Assembly (NCBI RefSeq): GCF_029537735.1
Contig: NZ_JARPUQ010000001.1
Span: 115,468 to 179,467, forward strand
Direction of reading: 5' to 3'
Length of the DNA stretch: 64,000 nucleotides
Origin: Robiginitalea aestuariiviva
Lineage (GTDB): Bacteria; Bacteroidota; Bacteroidia; Flavobacteriales; Flavobacteriaceae
Below, one piece after another: positions 44,433 to 55,200 of this stretch; position 1 is the stretch's first letter; every line of letters starts with the position of its first letter. A program made the position numbers and the translations under genes. The notes beneath the pieces are model-generated. The model did no database searches. It was not told where the DNA came from and saw only the letters and a list, made by a program, of their open reading frames with translations.

Positions 44433-46700
44433 ATGATTCCAAACGTATACAAAGAGGTCATTGACCTTGGTGACGGTAGGGAGATCTCTATCGAAACCGG
44501 AAAACTGGCCAAACAGGCCCATGGATCCGTGGTGGTACAATCCGGCAAATGTATGCTGCTGTGTACCGTGGTTTCCAACTACAAAGCTTCTGACGTGGAT
44601 TTCCTCCCCCTTACGGTGGATTACCGCGAAAAATTTCACGCTTCCGGGCGTTACCCCGGTGGTTTCTTTAAGCGGGAGGCCCGCCCCAGCACCGGCGAGA
44701 TCCTGGTGATGCGCCTGGTAGACCGGGTTCTGCGCCCCCTCTTCCCCAAGGACTATCACTCCGAAACCCAGGTGATGATCCAGTTGATGTCCCACGACGA
44801 GGACGTGATGCCGGACGCCATGGCCGGATTGGCCGCCTCTGCGGCCATCCAGCTCTCCGACTTCCCCTTTGAGTGCCCCATTTCCGAGGTACGTGTGGGT
44901 CGCGTGAACGGAGAACTGGTCATTAACCCCACCCGCACCCAGCTGGAAGAATCCGACATCGACATGGTGATCGGGGCCTCCGCGGATTCCGTGATGATGG
45001 TGGAAGGCGAGATGGGCGAAATTTCCGAAGAGGAAATGACCGAAGCCATCAAATTTGCCCACGAGGCCATCAAAGTACAAATCGAAGCCCAGGTACGCCT
45101 GGCCGAGGCCGTTGGCCGTAAGGAAGTGCGCGAATATGACACCGCTGCCGAAGATGAAGCCCTGGAGAAGAAGATCTACGACATGGCCTACGATAAGGTG
45201 TACGCCATTGCCCAGGCCGGTTCCTCCAAGCAGGAACGCAGCGCGGCTTTCAGCGAGCTGAAGGAGGAGATCACTGCCAGCTTCAGCGAAGAAGAGCAAG
45301 AGCAGTACGGCGACCTGATCAGCAAATATTTCTACAAGGCCGAGAAGGCCGCCATCCGCAACCTGACCCTGAATGAAGGGAAGCGCCTGGATGGCCGGAA
45401 GACCGACGAAATCCGCCCCATCTGGTGCGAGGTGGACTACCTCCCCTCCACCCACGGATCTGCCGTCTTTACCCGGGGTGAAACCCAGGCCCTGGCAACC
45501 GTAACCCTGGGGACGTCCCGCGAGGCCAATATCATCGACATGCCTTCCTTTGAAGGGGAAGAGCGCTTCTACCTCCACTACAACTTCCCGCCCTTCTCCA
45601 CTGGGGAGGCCCGCCCCATCCGGGGGACTTCCCGCCGCGAGATCGGACACGGAAACCTGGCCCAGCGGGCGCTTTCCCGCATGGTGCCGGAAGATTGCCC
45701 GTATACCGTACGGGTGGTTTCCGAAGTCCTGGAAAGTAATGGCTCCTCTTCCATGGCCACCGTATGTGCGGGAACCATGGCACTGATGGATGCCGGGGTA
45801 CAACTTCAGAAGCCGGTATCCGGGATCGCCATGGGGCTGATCTCCGACGCCGAAACCGGAAAGTACGCCGTCCTGTCCGACATCCTGGGAGATGAAGACC
45901 ACCTGGGGGATATGGACTTTAAAGTAACGGGTACTGCAGACGGGATTACCGCCTGCCAGATGGATATCAAGATCAAGGGCCTGTCCTATGAAATCCTGAT
46001 TAAAGCCCTGAAACAGGCGCGCGATGGCCGCCTGCACATCCTGTCCAAACTCACCGAAACCATTGCCGGGCCGCGCGAGGACGTAAAACCGCACGCCCCC
46101 AAGATGGTAACCCGTATTATCCCGAACGAGTACATCGGTGCCGTGATCGGAAAAGGCGGGGAAGTGATCCAGGAACTGCAGAAGACCACCAAGACCACGA
46201 TTGTAATCAACGAAGACCCTGCTACCGGCGAGGGCATCGTGGAGATCCTGGGGACCGACCAGGACGGTATCGACGCCGTACTGGCCAAGATCGACTCCAT
46301 CATGTTCGTACCCGAAGAGGGCAGCGTATACGAAGTGAAGGTGATCAAGATCCTGGAATTCGGAGCCGTGGTGGAATATCTGGATGCGCCGGGGAACGAA
46401 ATCCTGCTGCACGTATCGGAACTCGCCTGGGAGCGGACCGAAAACGTAGAGGATGCCGTTCAGATGGGCGATGTCTTTGATGTGAAATATATGGGAATTG
46501 ACCCGCGTACCCGCAAGGAGCGCGTGTCGCGCCGCGTGTTGCTGCCCAAGCCGGAAGGCTACGTGGAGCGCCCGCCGCGCCGCGAAGGCGGAGACCGTCG
46601 CGGAGGCGGGGACCGACGCGGTGGCGATCGTCGTGGCGGGGACCGCAGAGGCGGAGACCGCCGGGGCGGGGATCGCGGAGGCCGTCGCAACCGCGATTAA
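44433..46700 (+). CDS. pnp: Polyribonucleotide nucleotidyltransferase (PNPase)
   Basis: 755 residues. Phosphorolytic 3'-to-5' exoribonuclease. Two RNase PH domains (residues about 10-215 and 315-540) flank an alpha-helical linker; [20 protein letters not shown] and [16 protein letters not shown] are the active core. A KH domain ([19 protein letters not shown]) and an S1 domain ([20 protein letters not shown]) follow. The last 40 residues are an RGG-rich tail of repeated GGDRR units, absent from E. coli PNPase, likely an extra RNA-binding arm. Confidence 0.97.
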   Translation: MIPNVYKEVIDLGDGREISIETGKLAKQAHGSVVVQSGKCMLLCTVVSNYKASDVDFLPLTVDYREKFHASGRYPGGFFKREARPSTGEILVMRLVDRVLRPLFPKDYHSETQVMIQLMSHDEDVMPDAMAGLAASAAIQLSDFPFECPISEVRVGRVNGELVINPTRTQLEESDIDMVIGASADSVMMVEGEMGEISEEEMTEAIKFAHEAIKVQIEAQVRLAEAVGRKEVREYDTAAEDEALEKKIYDMAYDKVYAIAQAGSSKQERSAAFSELKEEITASFSEEEQEQYGDLISKYFYKAEKAAIRNLTLNEGKRLDGRKTDEIRPIWCEVDYLPSTHGSAVFTRGETQALATVTLGTSREANIIDMPSFEGEERFYLHYNFPPFSTGEARPIRGTSRREIGHGNLAQRALSRMVPEDCPYTVRVVSEVLESNGSSSMATVCAGTMALMDAGVQLQKPVSGIAMGLISDAETGKYAVLSDILGDEDHLGDMDFKVTGTADGITACQMDIKIKGLSYEILIKALKQARDGRLHILSKLTETIAGPREDVKPHAPKMVTRIIPNEYIGAVIGKGGEVIQELQKTTKTTIVINEDPATGEGIVEILGTDQDGIDAVLAKIDSIMFVPEEGSVYEVKVIKILEFGAVVEYLDAPGNEILLHVSELAWERTENVEDAVQMGDVFDVKYMGIDPRTRKERVSRRVLLPKPEGYVERPPRREGGDRRGGGDRRGGDRRGGDRRGGDRRGGDRGGRRNRD

Positions 46701-46722
46701 TCCGAACCTACCCATTGGAATT

Positions 46723-46750
46723 AAAACCCCTGTTTTTCAGGGGTTTTTTT
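46723..46750 (+). terminator. Intrinsic terminator after pnp
   Basis: Perfect 10-bp stem AAAACCCCTG/CAGGGGTTTT with a five-T loop, followed by T bases. Confidence 0.9.
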
Positions 46751-46871
46751 ATGCCCTTTGCCGGAAAAATCCATTTTTCACACCCCCCGTGTAACATTTA
46801 CACAATTTGTACGTATAACTAAAGCAACCCCTTTGGGGAGTACAATTCTAAAGCAAAGGAAAGAAGCATAG

Positions 46872-47735
46872 ATGAGACAGTTAAAGATCACAAAACAGGT
46901 TACCAACCGCGAAACGGCCTCTCTGGACAAATACCTCCAGGAAATTGGCAAGGTGGATCTGATCACCGCGGACGAAGAGGTGGAACTGGCCCAGCGCATC
47001 AAAGCCGGGGATCAGGGTGCCCTGGAGAAGCTGACTAAGGCCAACCTCCGCTTTGTGGTATCGGTAGCCAAACAATACCAGAACCAGGGGCTTACCCTCC
47101 CCGACCTGATCAACGAGGGGAACCTGGGTCTGATCAAGGCCGCCCAGCGTTTTGACGAAACCCGTGGTTTTAAATTTATTTCCTATGCCGTGTGGTGGAT
47201 TCGCCAATCCATCCTGCAGGCGCTGGCGGAGCAGTCCCGGATTGTTCGCCTGCCGCTGAACAAGATTGGCTCCATCAACAAGATCAACAAGACCTACGCC
47301 TTTCTGGAGCAGGCCCACGAACGCCAGCCCTCCGCCGAGGAAATTGCCAAGGAATTGGATATGACCGTGGAAGATGTGAAACAGAGCCTGAAAAACTCCG
47401 GCCGCCACGTTTCCATGGACGCCCCCCTGATTGACGGGGAGGATTCCAACCTCTACGACGTATTGCGCAGCGGGGAATCGCCCAACCCGGACAAGGAACT
47501 CCTGCACGAAAGCCTCCGCACGGAGATTGAGCGTGCCCTGGAGACCCTGACCCCCCGGGAAGCGGATGTCATCCGCCTGTACTTTGGCCTGGCCGGGCAG
47601 CACTCCATGACCCTAGAGGAAATCGGAGAAACCTTCGACCTAACCCGCGAGCGGGTGCGCCAGATCAAGGAAAAGGCCATAAGGAGGCTCAAGCACACCT
47701 CCCGCAGCAAAATCCTGAAAACCTACCTCGGGTAG
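46872..47735 (+). CDS. rpoD: Primary RNA polymerase sigma factor, RpoD/SigA type
   Basis: 287 residues, the short primary sigma typical of Bacteroidota, lacking region 1.1. Region 1.2 [20 protein letters not shown], region 2 LVxxxA-like core ([37 protein letters not shown]), region 3 [14 protein letters not shown] and region 4 [20 protein letters not shown] are all intact. It recognises the TAnnTTTG elements seen throughout this window (family knowledge). Upstream a CCCC-TTT-GGGG mini-hairpin is at 46828-46838. Confidence 0.96.
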   Translation: MRQLKITKQVTNRETASLDKYLQEIGKVDLITADEEVELAQRIKAGDQGALEKLTKANLRFVVSVAKQYQNQGLTLPDLINEGNLGLIKAAQRFDETRGFKFISYAVWWIRQSILQALAEQSRIVRLPLNKIGSINKINKTYAFLEQAHERQPSAEEIAKELDMTVEDVKQSLKNSGRHVSMDAPLIDGEDSNLYDVLRSGESPNPDKELLHESLRTEIERALETLTPREADVIRLYFGLAGQHSMTLEEIGETFDLTRERVRQIKEKAIRRLKHTSRSKILKTYLG

Positions 47736-47830
47736 GAAAAATGCAAACGCCACGTTAAATTCCAGCAGTATTGGAATTCTGGTATAAAGTTTGTATTTTG
47801 TACCGCAACAGCAGTATATCATGACTGTTC

Positions 47831-47855
47831 GTTTTTTGATTGATGAATAAACTCC
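47831..47855 (+). repeat. 25-bp dispersed intergenic repeat, copy 2
   Basis: Identical to 11143-11167. Here the end of the repeat (AAACTCC) forms the first arm of the terminator at 47849, whereas in copy 1 it has no partner arm. A weak AACAG/CTGTT hairpin precedes the T-run. Confidence 0.85.
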
Positions 47856-47875
47856 GGCTGATTACCGGAGTTTTT
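47849..47875 (+). terminator. Intrinsic terminator between rpoD and the VOC gene
   Basis: Perfect 9-bp stem AAACTCCGG/CCGGAGTTT with loop CTGATTA and a T5 tail. It lies 113 bases after the rpoD stop, so it may end rpoD readthrough or a short RNA starting near 47795. Confidence 0.85.
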
Positions 47876-47905
47876 CATTTATACCCTTTTGAAGACACCA
47901 CCCCC

Positions 47906-48409
47906 ATGAAAAACCCGACGGAATCCCTTGCATACCGGGCACCTGACGGCACCCGCATCGGGCATGTGCATCTGAAAGTATCTGATCTGGAGCGCGCCCT
48001 GAAGTTTTACAGGGACTTGCTGGGCTTCCGGGTTACAGACCGCATTGAAGGCCAGGCCGTATTCCTGGCTTCCGGCAACTACCACCATCATATTGCCCTG
48101 AATACCTGGTACAGCAAAGGGGCTGAACCGGCTCCCCGGCGCAGCGCAGGGCTCTTCCACCTGGCCATATGTTACCCGAACCGGGCAGACCTGGCAGCCA
48201 TATATCGCCGCCTCCTGCAGGCCGGATATCCCTTAAGCGGGGCGGCGGACCATGGGGTCTCCGAGGCACTCTACCTGGACGACCCGGACGGGAATGGTGT
48301 GGAACTCTATTGGGACCGGCCGCGGGACCAGTGGCCCACAGACCCCCAGGGGGGCCTGAAAATGTATACCCGGCCCCTGGATTCGGAAGGCTTGCTGGAA
48401 CTCGGCTAA
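47906..48409 (+). CDS. VOC superfamily (glyoxalase/extradiol dioxygenase-like) protein
   Basis: 167 residues from ATG 47906. Longer in-frame starts at 47840-47845 would translate through the terminator, so I reject them. Two paired beta-alpha-beta-beta-beta units: RIGHVHLKVSDLERALKFYR with a metal His, then SAGLFHLAICYPNRADLAAI with a second His and NGVELYWDRPRDQW with the metal Glu. The type resembles catechol 2,3-dioxygenase-like proteins. Substrate unknown. Its stop overlaps the convergent next gene by 4 bases. Confidence 0.85.
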   Translation: MKNPTESLAYRAPDGTRIGHVHLKVSDLERALKFYRDLLGFRVTDRIEGQAVFLASGNYHHHIALNTWYSKGAEPAPRRSAGLFHLAICYPNRADLAAIYRRLLQAGYPLSGAADHGVSEALYLDDPDGNGVELYWDRPRDQWPTDPQGGLKMYTRPLDSEGLLELG

Positions 48410-49800
48410 GGCTGGTAAAACCGCTTCACCCCCATCAGGATACCGCGAACCCGGCCCAGGTTAAGCCGCTTGAAGTACGTATAGGAACGGTCCAGCAGGG
48501 CCATTACTTCGGGCTGGTCCCGGAACTCCTGCCGCATCAGGTACAGATGGGCCGCCAGTTCCATTTCCTTTGGTTTTACCTGAACGCCCGTATACTGTTG
48601 CACGGTTTCCAGCAGGGTAAACCCGAACTCCCGGGAAGGCTCGATCATGGTGCCCTCCCCAAAGTCGTTCCAGGTGATCAGCTGTACAAAATCGGAAGCG
48701 GCATGGTGGGTGTACTGCAGGGATTCATGGAGGTTGGCCACCGATGGCGTGATCACAAAGGCATTGCTGCCCCAGTCCCATCCGCCGCGGGAATAATAGC
48801 TGCGGAAGCCGGGGTAGGCAGATCCTACCGTAACCCCGTGCTGCGGGAGGTTGGCATAGTAATATTCATGTGCCCCCAGGTTGTCTTCTGAAATCCAAAG
48901 GAATTCCCCCCCGGATAGCGCGCCCAGGAATTGGCGCGTGCCCCAGAGGCTGATCAGGCTTACCGGCGTCTGACCCAGCCCGTCCTCCAGGGCCTGCTGC
49001 CAGAGTTCGGGTTGGGTCAGGTGGTGTGGCCCAAAAACCAGCAGGGCATTGCGGCCGTCCACCTGCAGGTAATGGGGGTCGGAAAAATAATCCCTTCCCA
49101 GCAATTCCAGGTCGGATTGCAGGCGCTGGGCCTCCGTGGCCCCGTCAGAAGGGTTAAAGCTGGCTGCCGCCACCCGGTCTTCGTACATAATACCGTATTG
49201 CAGGCCTATCTCTTCCAGACTACCCATAAAGGATTCCGTGGCTTCGCGGATCAGGCCGTAATCCCATATGTCGCGGCTGCCATACCAGTCAAAGATCACC
49301 CCGTCAATACCGGATAGCTTCATGAGCAGGAAATGGTATTCGTGCAGGTAGGGGTCCAGGGAAGAGTACGGGCCTACCAGGGGATAATAATAACTGGCGA
49401 TCTGGCGGCGGCCATCCGGTGCTTCCACCCCGGGGTCGCAATTGGCCATGGTCCAGTGCTGCCCCCAGTAGCCATCGTACCCCAGGCTCTGAAACCAGGG
49501 CATATAATGTACGTATACAGGCTTGGCATTGCGTTTGGGGACCTGCATGGGCCTGTCCCCCTTGCCGCCCGGCTTCCCGCTTTTTATGGAATCCAGTTCT
49601 TCCCGGATCAGGCGTTGCAGCTGGGCCTCTGAAAAGGGCCCTTCCAACTCCGGAAGGTGGTATTCCCCGACGGGTTCGGCAGGCGCGGCCTGGGTGTCGG
49701 GGGTTTCGTTTTCGGCGGGCAGGCCGGGTTGCTCGCAGGCGAGTCCGGCCAACAGCAGGAGCGCCACCCCAATGGCCGTCCAGGTATCGGTTTGCTTCAT
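48406..49800 (-). CDS. GH71/GH99-like glycoside hydrolase lipoprotein
   Basis: 464 residues from ATG 49800, chosen because a proper signal peptide with lipobox LLAGLAC follows; upstream in-frame codons are probably leader. After a Pro/Glu-rich linker the TIM-barrel domain shows KPVYVHYMPWFQSLGYDGYW, KLSGIDGVIFDWYGSRD, GIMYEDRVAAASFNPSDG, FLWISEDNLGAHEYYY and VQLITWNDFGEGTMIEPSRE, all typical of GH99 and related families that act on mannans or host-type glycans. The GH99 catalytic acids have not been pinned here. No SusC/SusD pair is next to it. Confidence 0.82.
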   Translation of the reverse strand: MKQTDTWTAIGVALLLLAGLACEQPGLPAENETPDTQAAPAEPVGEYHLPELEGPFSEAQLQRLIREELDSIKSGKPGGKGDRPMQVPKRNAKPVYVHYMPWFQSLGYDGYWGQHWTMANCDPGVEAPDGRRQIASYYYPLVGPYSSLDPYLHEYHFLLMKLSGIDGVIFDWYGSRDIWDYGLIREATESFMGSLEEIGLQYGIMYEDRVAAASFNPSDGATEAQRLQSDLELLGRDYFSDPHYLQVDGRNALLVFGPHHLTQPELWQQALEDGLGQTPVSLISLWGTRQFLGALSGGEFLWISEDNLGAHEYYYANLPQHGVTVGSAYPGFRSYYSRGGWDWGSNAFVITPSVANLHESLQYTHHAASDFVQLITWNDFGEGTMIEPSREFGFTLLETVQQYTGVQVKPKEMELAAHLYLMRQEFRDQPEVMALLDRSYTYFKRLNLGRVRGILMGVKRFYQP

Positions 49801-49942
49801 GGTGGTTATTTTGAAAGGGTTAAAATACGACAGCAAACCTCCTGGGCAGGGCCATGACAGGGTCAGTTCCCGGTAAGGGAAGACCAATGGAAGGTTTCTG
49901 CCTACCAGCGGAACGGAGGGTGTAACCTTCACCCGAAAAGCC

Positions 49943-49950
49943 TACCTTTG
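49943..49950 (+). promoter_or_regulatory. -7 promoter element for rpe
   Basis: TACCTTTG matches TAnnTTTG, 19 bases before the rpe ATG. Confidence 0.65.
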
Positions 49951-49969
49951 TACCACACCCCACCCTGGT

Positions 49970-50635
49970 ATGGAACACCCAATAATTGCACCCTCCCTGC
50001 TTGCCGCAGATTTCGGCAACCTGCAACGGGACGTGGAAATGGTCAATGCCAGCGCCGCCGCCTGGCACCACATCGACGTGATGGATGGGCTCTTTGTCCC
50101 CAACATTTCCTACGGCATGCCCGTAATACAGGCCATTGCCCGGCACGCCACCAAACCCCTGGACGTCCACCTGATGATTGTGGATCCGGACCGGTACACA
50201 GACACCTTCGCCCAACTGGGGGCCTATAGCCTAACGGTGCATTACGAGGCCTGCACCCACCTGCACCGCAGCCTGCAGCATATCCACAAAGCGGGTATGA
50301 AGGCCGGGGTGGCCCTTAACCCTCATACGCCCGTACACCTGCTCGAGGATGTGCTGGAAGATATTGACCTGGTTTGCCTGATGAGTGTGAACCCCGGTTT
50401 TGGCGGGCAGCAGTTTATCCCCAGGACCTATGCAAAAATCCGGGAATTGCGATCCATGATCCGGGCGCAAGGCTGTGGGACGCACATTGAAGTAGACGGG
50501 GGGGTAACCCTGGAGAATGCCCCAGCTTTACTGGAGGCCGGAGCCGATGTACTGGTGGCCGGCAGCACCGTTTTCCGTGCCGCGGACCCCACGGGCACGA
50601 TAGCGGAACTCGCTGCCCTGCCCCTGCCTCAGTAA
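49970..50635 (+). CDS. rpe: Ribulose-phosphate 3-epimerase
   Basis: 221 residues, a TIM barrel that interconverts ribulose 5-phosphate and xylulose 5-phosphate. IAPSLLAADFGNLQRDVEMV, AAWHHIDVMDGLFVPNISYG (metal His and catalytic Asp), PLDVHLMI (metal His), LMSVNPGFGGQQFIP and IEVDGGVTLENAP (catalytic Asp and phosphate loop) are all present. Overlaps the convergent CBS gene by 7 bases. Confidence 0.96.
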   Translation: MEHPIIAPSLLAADFGNLQRDVEMVNASAAAWHHIDVMDGLFVPNISYGMPVIQAIARHATKPLDVHLMIVDPDRYTDTFAQLGAYSLTVHYEACTHLHRSLQHIHKAGMKAGVALNPHTPVHLLEDVLEDIDLVCLMSVNPGFGGQQFIPRTYAKIRELRSMIRAQGCGTHIEVDGGVTLENAPALLEAGADVLVAGSTVFRAADPTGTIAELAALPLPQ

Positions 50636-51054
50636 TGCTTCAGGAGGTATTTGATCAGGTCCGTAGTGGTGACAATCCCGACCAATTCGCCATTTTCGAC
50701 CACGGGGAGGGCATGAAATTCTTCTTTCGCCAACATCTGGGCCACTTCTTTAACGGTAGTATCGGGTGCCACGGTTTTAATGTTTTTGGCCATTACCTGG
50801 GGTACGCTGAACATGTCGTAGACCACGGCCTCGATATCCTCTTCCTCTTCATAGGCCCCGTCGGCAAAACTGATCCGCAGCAGGTCCGTCAGGCTTAGCA
50901 TCCCCACTACCCTGCGGCCACTCACCACCGGGATGTGGCGGATGTGGTGTTTCTTAAACAGCCTTTCGGCCTTTTCCAGTCCGTCGGAGGTGTTCAGCAC
51001 GACCAACTGAGTACTCATGATACTGGAAACCGGTACGCGCTCCTGAACGTCCAT
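50629..51054 (-). CDS. Protein of two CBS domains
   Basis: 141 residues, just a Bateman pair: CBS 1 (IMSTQLVVLNTSDGLEKAER ... GMLSLTDLLRISF) and CBS 2 (VMAKNIKTVAPDTTVKEVAQ ... GIVTTTDLIKYLLK). Such modules sense adenine nucleotides; the partner is not known. It diverges from ypdA, with a perfect 14-bp palindrome in between. Confidence 0.9.
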   Translation of the reverse strand: MDVQERVPVSSIMSTQLVVLNTSDGLEKAERLFKKHHIRHIPVVSGRRVVGMLSLTDLLRISFADGAYEEEEDIEAVVYDMFSVPQVMAKNIKTVAPDTTVKEVAQMLAKEEFHALPVVENGELVGIVTTTDLIKYLLKHY

Positions 51055-51113
51055 GACTTATGGTTTTAGGGGGTTCAACGTATTAAATATCCTAGGTTTA
51101 CACTCCAAAAAGA

Positions 51114-51127
51114 ATGACAATTGTCAT
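51114..51127. promoter_or_regulatory. Perfect 14-bp palindrome between CBS gene and ypdA
   Basis: ATGACAATTGTCAT reads the same on both strands. Centred about 53 bases upstream of the predicted ypdA transcript start and 66 bases from the CBS start codon, as expected for an operator controlling one or both. Confidence 0.55.
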
Positions 51128-51161
51128 GCAGCAGCGGTTTCGGGCTTTGGGTGAATATGGC

Positions 51162-51169
51162 TAATTTTG
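51162..51169 (+). promoter_or_regulatory. -7 promoter element for ypdA, abutting the start codon
   Basis: TAATTTTG matches TAnnTTTG and ends 4 bases before the ATG at 51174, so transcription would begin at or next to the start codon. Confidence 0.6.
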
Positions 51170-51173
51170 TACT

Positions 51174-52163
51174 ATGGAAACGGAAAAGAACCTGGATGTA
51201 CTTATTATCGGGGGCGGGCCCATAGGCATCGCCTGTGGCCTGGAAGCAAAAAAACAGGGCCTGTCCTACCTGATCCTTGAAAAAGGGCCTATTGTGAATT
51301 CCCTGTTCAACTACCCGGTAAACATGCAGTTCTTTTCCTCCTCGGAACGCCTGGAGATCGACGAGGTCCCCTTTATCAGCAAGGAGGCCAAACCCAAGCG
51401 GAATGAAGCCCTGGAATACTACCGTCGGATTGTGACCTCCAACCGGCTGCGCATCCACCTTTTCGAAAAGGTAATGGACATTCGCAGGGCGGCCAACGGC
51501 TTCCGGGTTACCTCGGACAAAGCCGCCTACGGTGCGGACCGGGTGGTAATCGCCACCGGCTTCTACGACCTGCCCAACCCCCTGGGTGTTCCCGGGGAAG
51601 ATTTGCCCAAGGTTTCCCATTACTACAAGGACCCGCATTTTTATGCCAGCCAGGACCTGGCCGTGGTGGGGGCCAGCAATTCCGCGGTAGACGCTGCCCT
51701 GGAGTGCTGGCGCAAAGGGGCGCGGGTCACTATGGTGGTGCGCGGGCCCGAAATTGGCCGGCGGGTCAAGTACTGGGTGCGACCCGACATCCTGAACCGG
51801 ATCGAGGAAGGGAGCATTACGGCATACTTCAACAGCACCGTTACCGAAATCAGGCCGGATGCGCTGGTCATACAGACCCCGGAAGGCGCCAAAACCCTGC
51901 CCAATGATTTTGTGCTGGCCCTGACCGGGTACCAGCCCAATTTTGAATTTTTGGAGCAGGCAGGCATTCACCTGAGTGCTGACGGGAAACGCCTCCCGGA
52001 ATACAACCCCGAGACCATGGAAACCAACGTACCCGGACTTTACCTGGCCGGGGTGATCTGTGGGGGGATGGAGACCCATAAATGGTTTATTGAAAATTCC
52101 CGGGAACACGCCCAACTGATCATGGACCACATTACAGCAGGCCGCACGGCAGCCGGGGCCTGA
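51174..52163 (+). CDS. ypdA: YpdA family bacillithiol disulfide reductase
   Basis: 329 residues. FAD-dependent, thioredoxin-reductase-like but lacking the redox CXXC; reduces bacillithiol disulfide with NADPH in bacteria that make this thiol. FAD site DVLIIGGGPIGIACGLEAKK, family stretch NYPVNMQFFSSSERLEIDEV, NADPH site LAVVGASNSAVDAALECWRK, and GLYLAGVICGGMETHKWFIE near the end. No other methionine precedes the GGGPIG motif, so the start at 51174 is the only choice. Confidence 0.88.
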   Translation: METEKNLDVLIIGGGPIGIACGLEAKKQGLSYLILEKGPIVNSLFNYPVNMQFFSSSERLEIDEVPFISKEAKPKRNEALEYYRRIVTSNRLRIHLFEKVMDIRRAANGFRVTSDKAAYGADRVVIATGFYDLPNPLGVPGEDLPKVSHYYKDPHFYASQDLAVVGASNSAVDAALECWRKGARVTMVVRGPEIGRRVKYWVRPDILNRIEEGSITAYFNSTVTEIRPDALVIQTPEGAKTLPNDFVLALTGYQPNFEFLEQAGIHLSADGKRLPEYNPETMETNVPGLYLAGVICGGMETHKWFIENSREHAQLIMDHITAGRTAAGA

Positions 52164-52227
52164 AGCCCTGCAGGGCATCCAAAATTTCCTTAGCTTTAAG
52201 GTCTGAGCAACCTGAAAGCCAACCCCT

Positions 52228-55200
52228 ATGACTACCCTGTTCCGCAGTGCCCTGCCAGCCATACTGGGCCTGACCCTCCTGGTCCTGGCCGGTTCCTGCC
52301 GCCATACCCCGCCCCTGGAAACCCTGCATGCCCGGGAAACCCTGGTCCTGCTGGGCAATAACCTGCCTGCCCGGATGATGCAGTACGGGTATTTTGAGAC
52401 GGCCGTACAGGCCGCCTTCCCGGATAGCCTGATCCGCATCCGCAATATGGGGGACGGGGGGAACACCCCGGGGTTCCGGCCCCACTCCGGCCGCAACCAC
52501 TCCTGGGCCTTTCCCGAAGCCGAAGCCCTGCTCAGTGCATTGTACCCGCCTTCGGGGAACGAGGGCCACCTGGAGACCCCGGACCAGTGGCTAACCCGCC
52601 TGGATGCCGACCTGATCCTGGCCTTTTTTGGTTTTAACGAGGTCTTTCGCCCGCAGGAATATCAAGACATCACGGCCGCCGAACTGGCCGCTTTTGTGGC
52701 CCACACCCGAGCCCAGCACTATCATGGAAACGCGCAGCCGCGCCTGGTGCTGCTCTCGCCTACGGCTATGGAAAGCGGGGTGCCGGGGCCAGAACTTCCC
52801 GGTTTTGACGAAACCAATGCCAAACTGGAAGCCTATACCCGGATGATGGAGCGGGTAGCCGACTCCATGGGCGTACCCTTTCTGGACCTCTACCACCCCT
52901 CCCTGGAGTGGCATGCCGCCGCCGGGCCCAACACCATAGACGGGTTACAACTCAATGATGCAGGGAACCGCAAGCTGGCCGCTTACCTGGCCGAAAGGCT
53001 TTTCGGGATTAACCCGCCCGCCGCGGATGCGCCTGGGGTACTGGCCGCTGTCCGGGAAAAAAACTGGTTCTGGCAGAACGACTTTAAAATCCCCAACGGG
53101 GTGCACGTCTTCGGGCGGCGCTACGACCCCTTTGGCCCGGACAACTACCCCTACGAACTGGAAAAGATCCGGCAGATGACGGCCGTGCGGGATACTGCTA
53201 TTTGGGCCGTGGCACGGGGAGATACTTATGAGGTGGAGGCGGCGGACGCCCGCACCCGCCCCCTGCCGCCTGTGGTATCGAACTACCAGCCCCAATCCTA
53301 TGGCCATGGGGGCTCCTACCTCTATGGGGAAGACGCCCTGGCTTCGTTTACCCTGGCGCCCGGGTACCAGATTGAACTCTTTGCCAGTGAACGGGACTTC
53401 CCGGAGCTGGCGAACCCCGTTCAATTGTCCTTTGACGACCGGGGACGGTTGTGGGTGGCCACCATGCCCTCCTACCCCCACTACAAACCAGGGGACCCCA
53501 TACCCAACGACAAACTGCTGATCCTGGAGGACACCAACCGGGACGGGCGGGCCGATACCGTCAAAGTCTGGGCAGACAGCCTGCACCTGCCGGTGGGGTT
53601 TGAACTGAGCCCGGAAGGGGTGTACGTGTCCCAGGGGAGCCACCTGAAACGCCTGAGCGATACGGACGGGGACGACCGGGCAGACCGGGTGGAAATCCTG
53701 CTGAGCGGCTTTGACGACCACGATACCCACCATGCCATCAGCGCCTTTACAGCAGACCCGAGCGGGGCTATTTACATGGGCGAAGGAACCTTCCTGCACA
53801 CCAATGTAGAGACCCCATATGGCCCGGTTCGCGGCACCCAGGGGGGCTTTTATCGCTATAACCCCCGCAGGCAGCACCTGGAGCGCACCGCCCAGTTGCC
53901 CATCCCCAATCCCTGGGGTATTGCCTTTGACCGCTGGGGCCAACCCTTTTTCCTGGATACCTCAGGCCCGGCCCTGCGATGGATGAGCCCGGGCAGCCTT
54001 AAACCCGTATACGGCACTTCGGACCCCCTGCCCCGGGACCTGGTGCCCGAAGCGCAAAAAGTACGGCCAACAGCGGGGCTGGAGTTTGTTTCCAGCCGGC
54101 ATTTCCCGTCCGAAGATCAAGGGGACGTACTGCTGTGCAACAGCATTGGGTTTTTGGGGATTAAGCAGCACCAGGTGTTGGAGGACGGTACGGGTTACCG
54201 CCTGGAGTTTCGCCAGGACCTGCTGCAGAGTTCGGACCGGAATTTCCGCCCCGTAGACCTGGAATTTGCCCCGGATGGTTCCCTTTACGTGGTGGACTGG
54301 CACAATATGCTGGTAGGCCACATGCAGCACAATGCCCGGGATCCCTACCGGGACCACAGCCATGGCCGTATCTACCGCATTACCCGGACAGACCGCCCTA
54401 CCCTGGAGCCCGCACAAATTGCCGACGCCCCCGTAGACCGCCTCTTGGAATTACTGAAAGCCCCGGAATATCGCACCCGCTACCGGGCGCGCCGGGCCCT
54501 GCGGGGCTTTTCGGCCGAAAGCGTAATGCCACGCCTGCTAGAGTGGTTGCAGGATCTGGATCCGAAGGACCCGGCAGCAGAACACCACCGCCTGGAAGCC
54601 CTGTGGGTTTCCTGGGGCCTGAACCGGGTTGACCGGGATTTACTGGCAACCCTCCTGGGCTCTTCAGACCACCGGGTACGCGCTGCCGCCGTGCGGGCAA
54701 TACGCTATAACCTGCATCAGCTGGACGATGGTTTTGACCTTTTGCAAACCGCTGCAGCGGACACCCACGGCCGGGTACGCCTCGAAGTGCTGGCCACGGC
54801 CTCCTGGCTGCCGGAGGCTCAGGCCCAGCCCTTGCTGAACCGCTTGGCACAGGCCGGGGTAGACGACTGGATGAACCCGCCTTACCTGGCCGTGCAGCAC
54901 CGCCTTTCCGGGCAGCCAGCCCTGGAAGAAAAAACCAAACCGGCGGTTCCCGACCAGCTGAAGGGTACGGATAGCACCCGCTACCTGGCCGGACGGGAAA
55001 TCTACCATCGGGACGGGTATTGTGCCACCTGCCACCAGGCCGATGGGAAAGGCCTTCCCGCCTCCGGCTTCCCGCCCCTGTCCGGGAGCGAATGGGTTAC
55101 CGCCGATACAGAACGCCTGATTCAGGTTACCCTTAAGGGGCTGCAGGGCCCGATCACGGTAGCCGGGCAAAATTACGACGGGCAGGTACCCATGACGGCC

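Noticed and set aside
47840-47905. Longer start for the VOC protein near 47843, beginning MNKLRLITG
   Set aside because: It would run through a perfect terminator hairpin and add no conserved residues; a similar MNKL frame follows the other 25-bp repeat copy at 11155 and ends after 41 codons.
52165-52176. GCCCTGCAGGGC palindrome right after ypdA
   Set aside because: A 12-bp perfect palindrome, but it has no loop or T-run and is GC-rich in a GC-rich genome, so I do not call it a terminator or operator.
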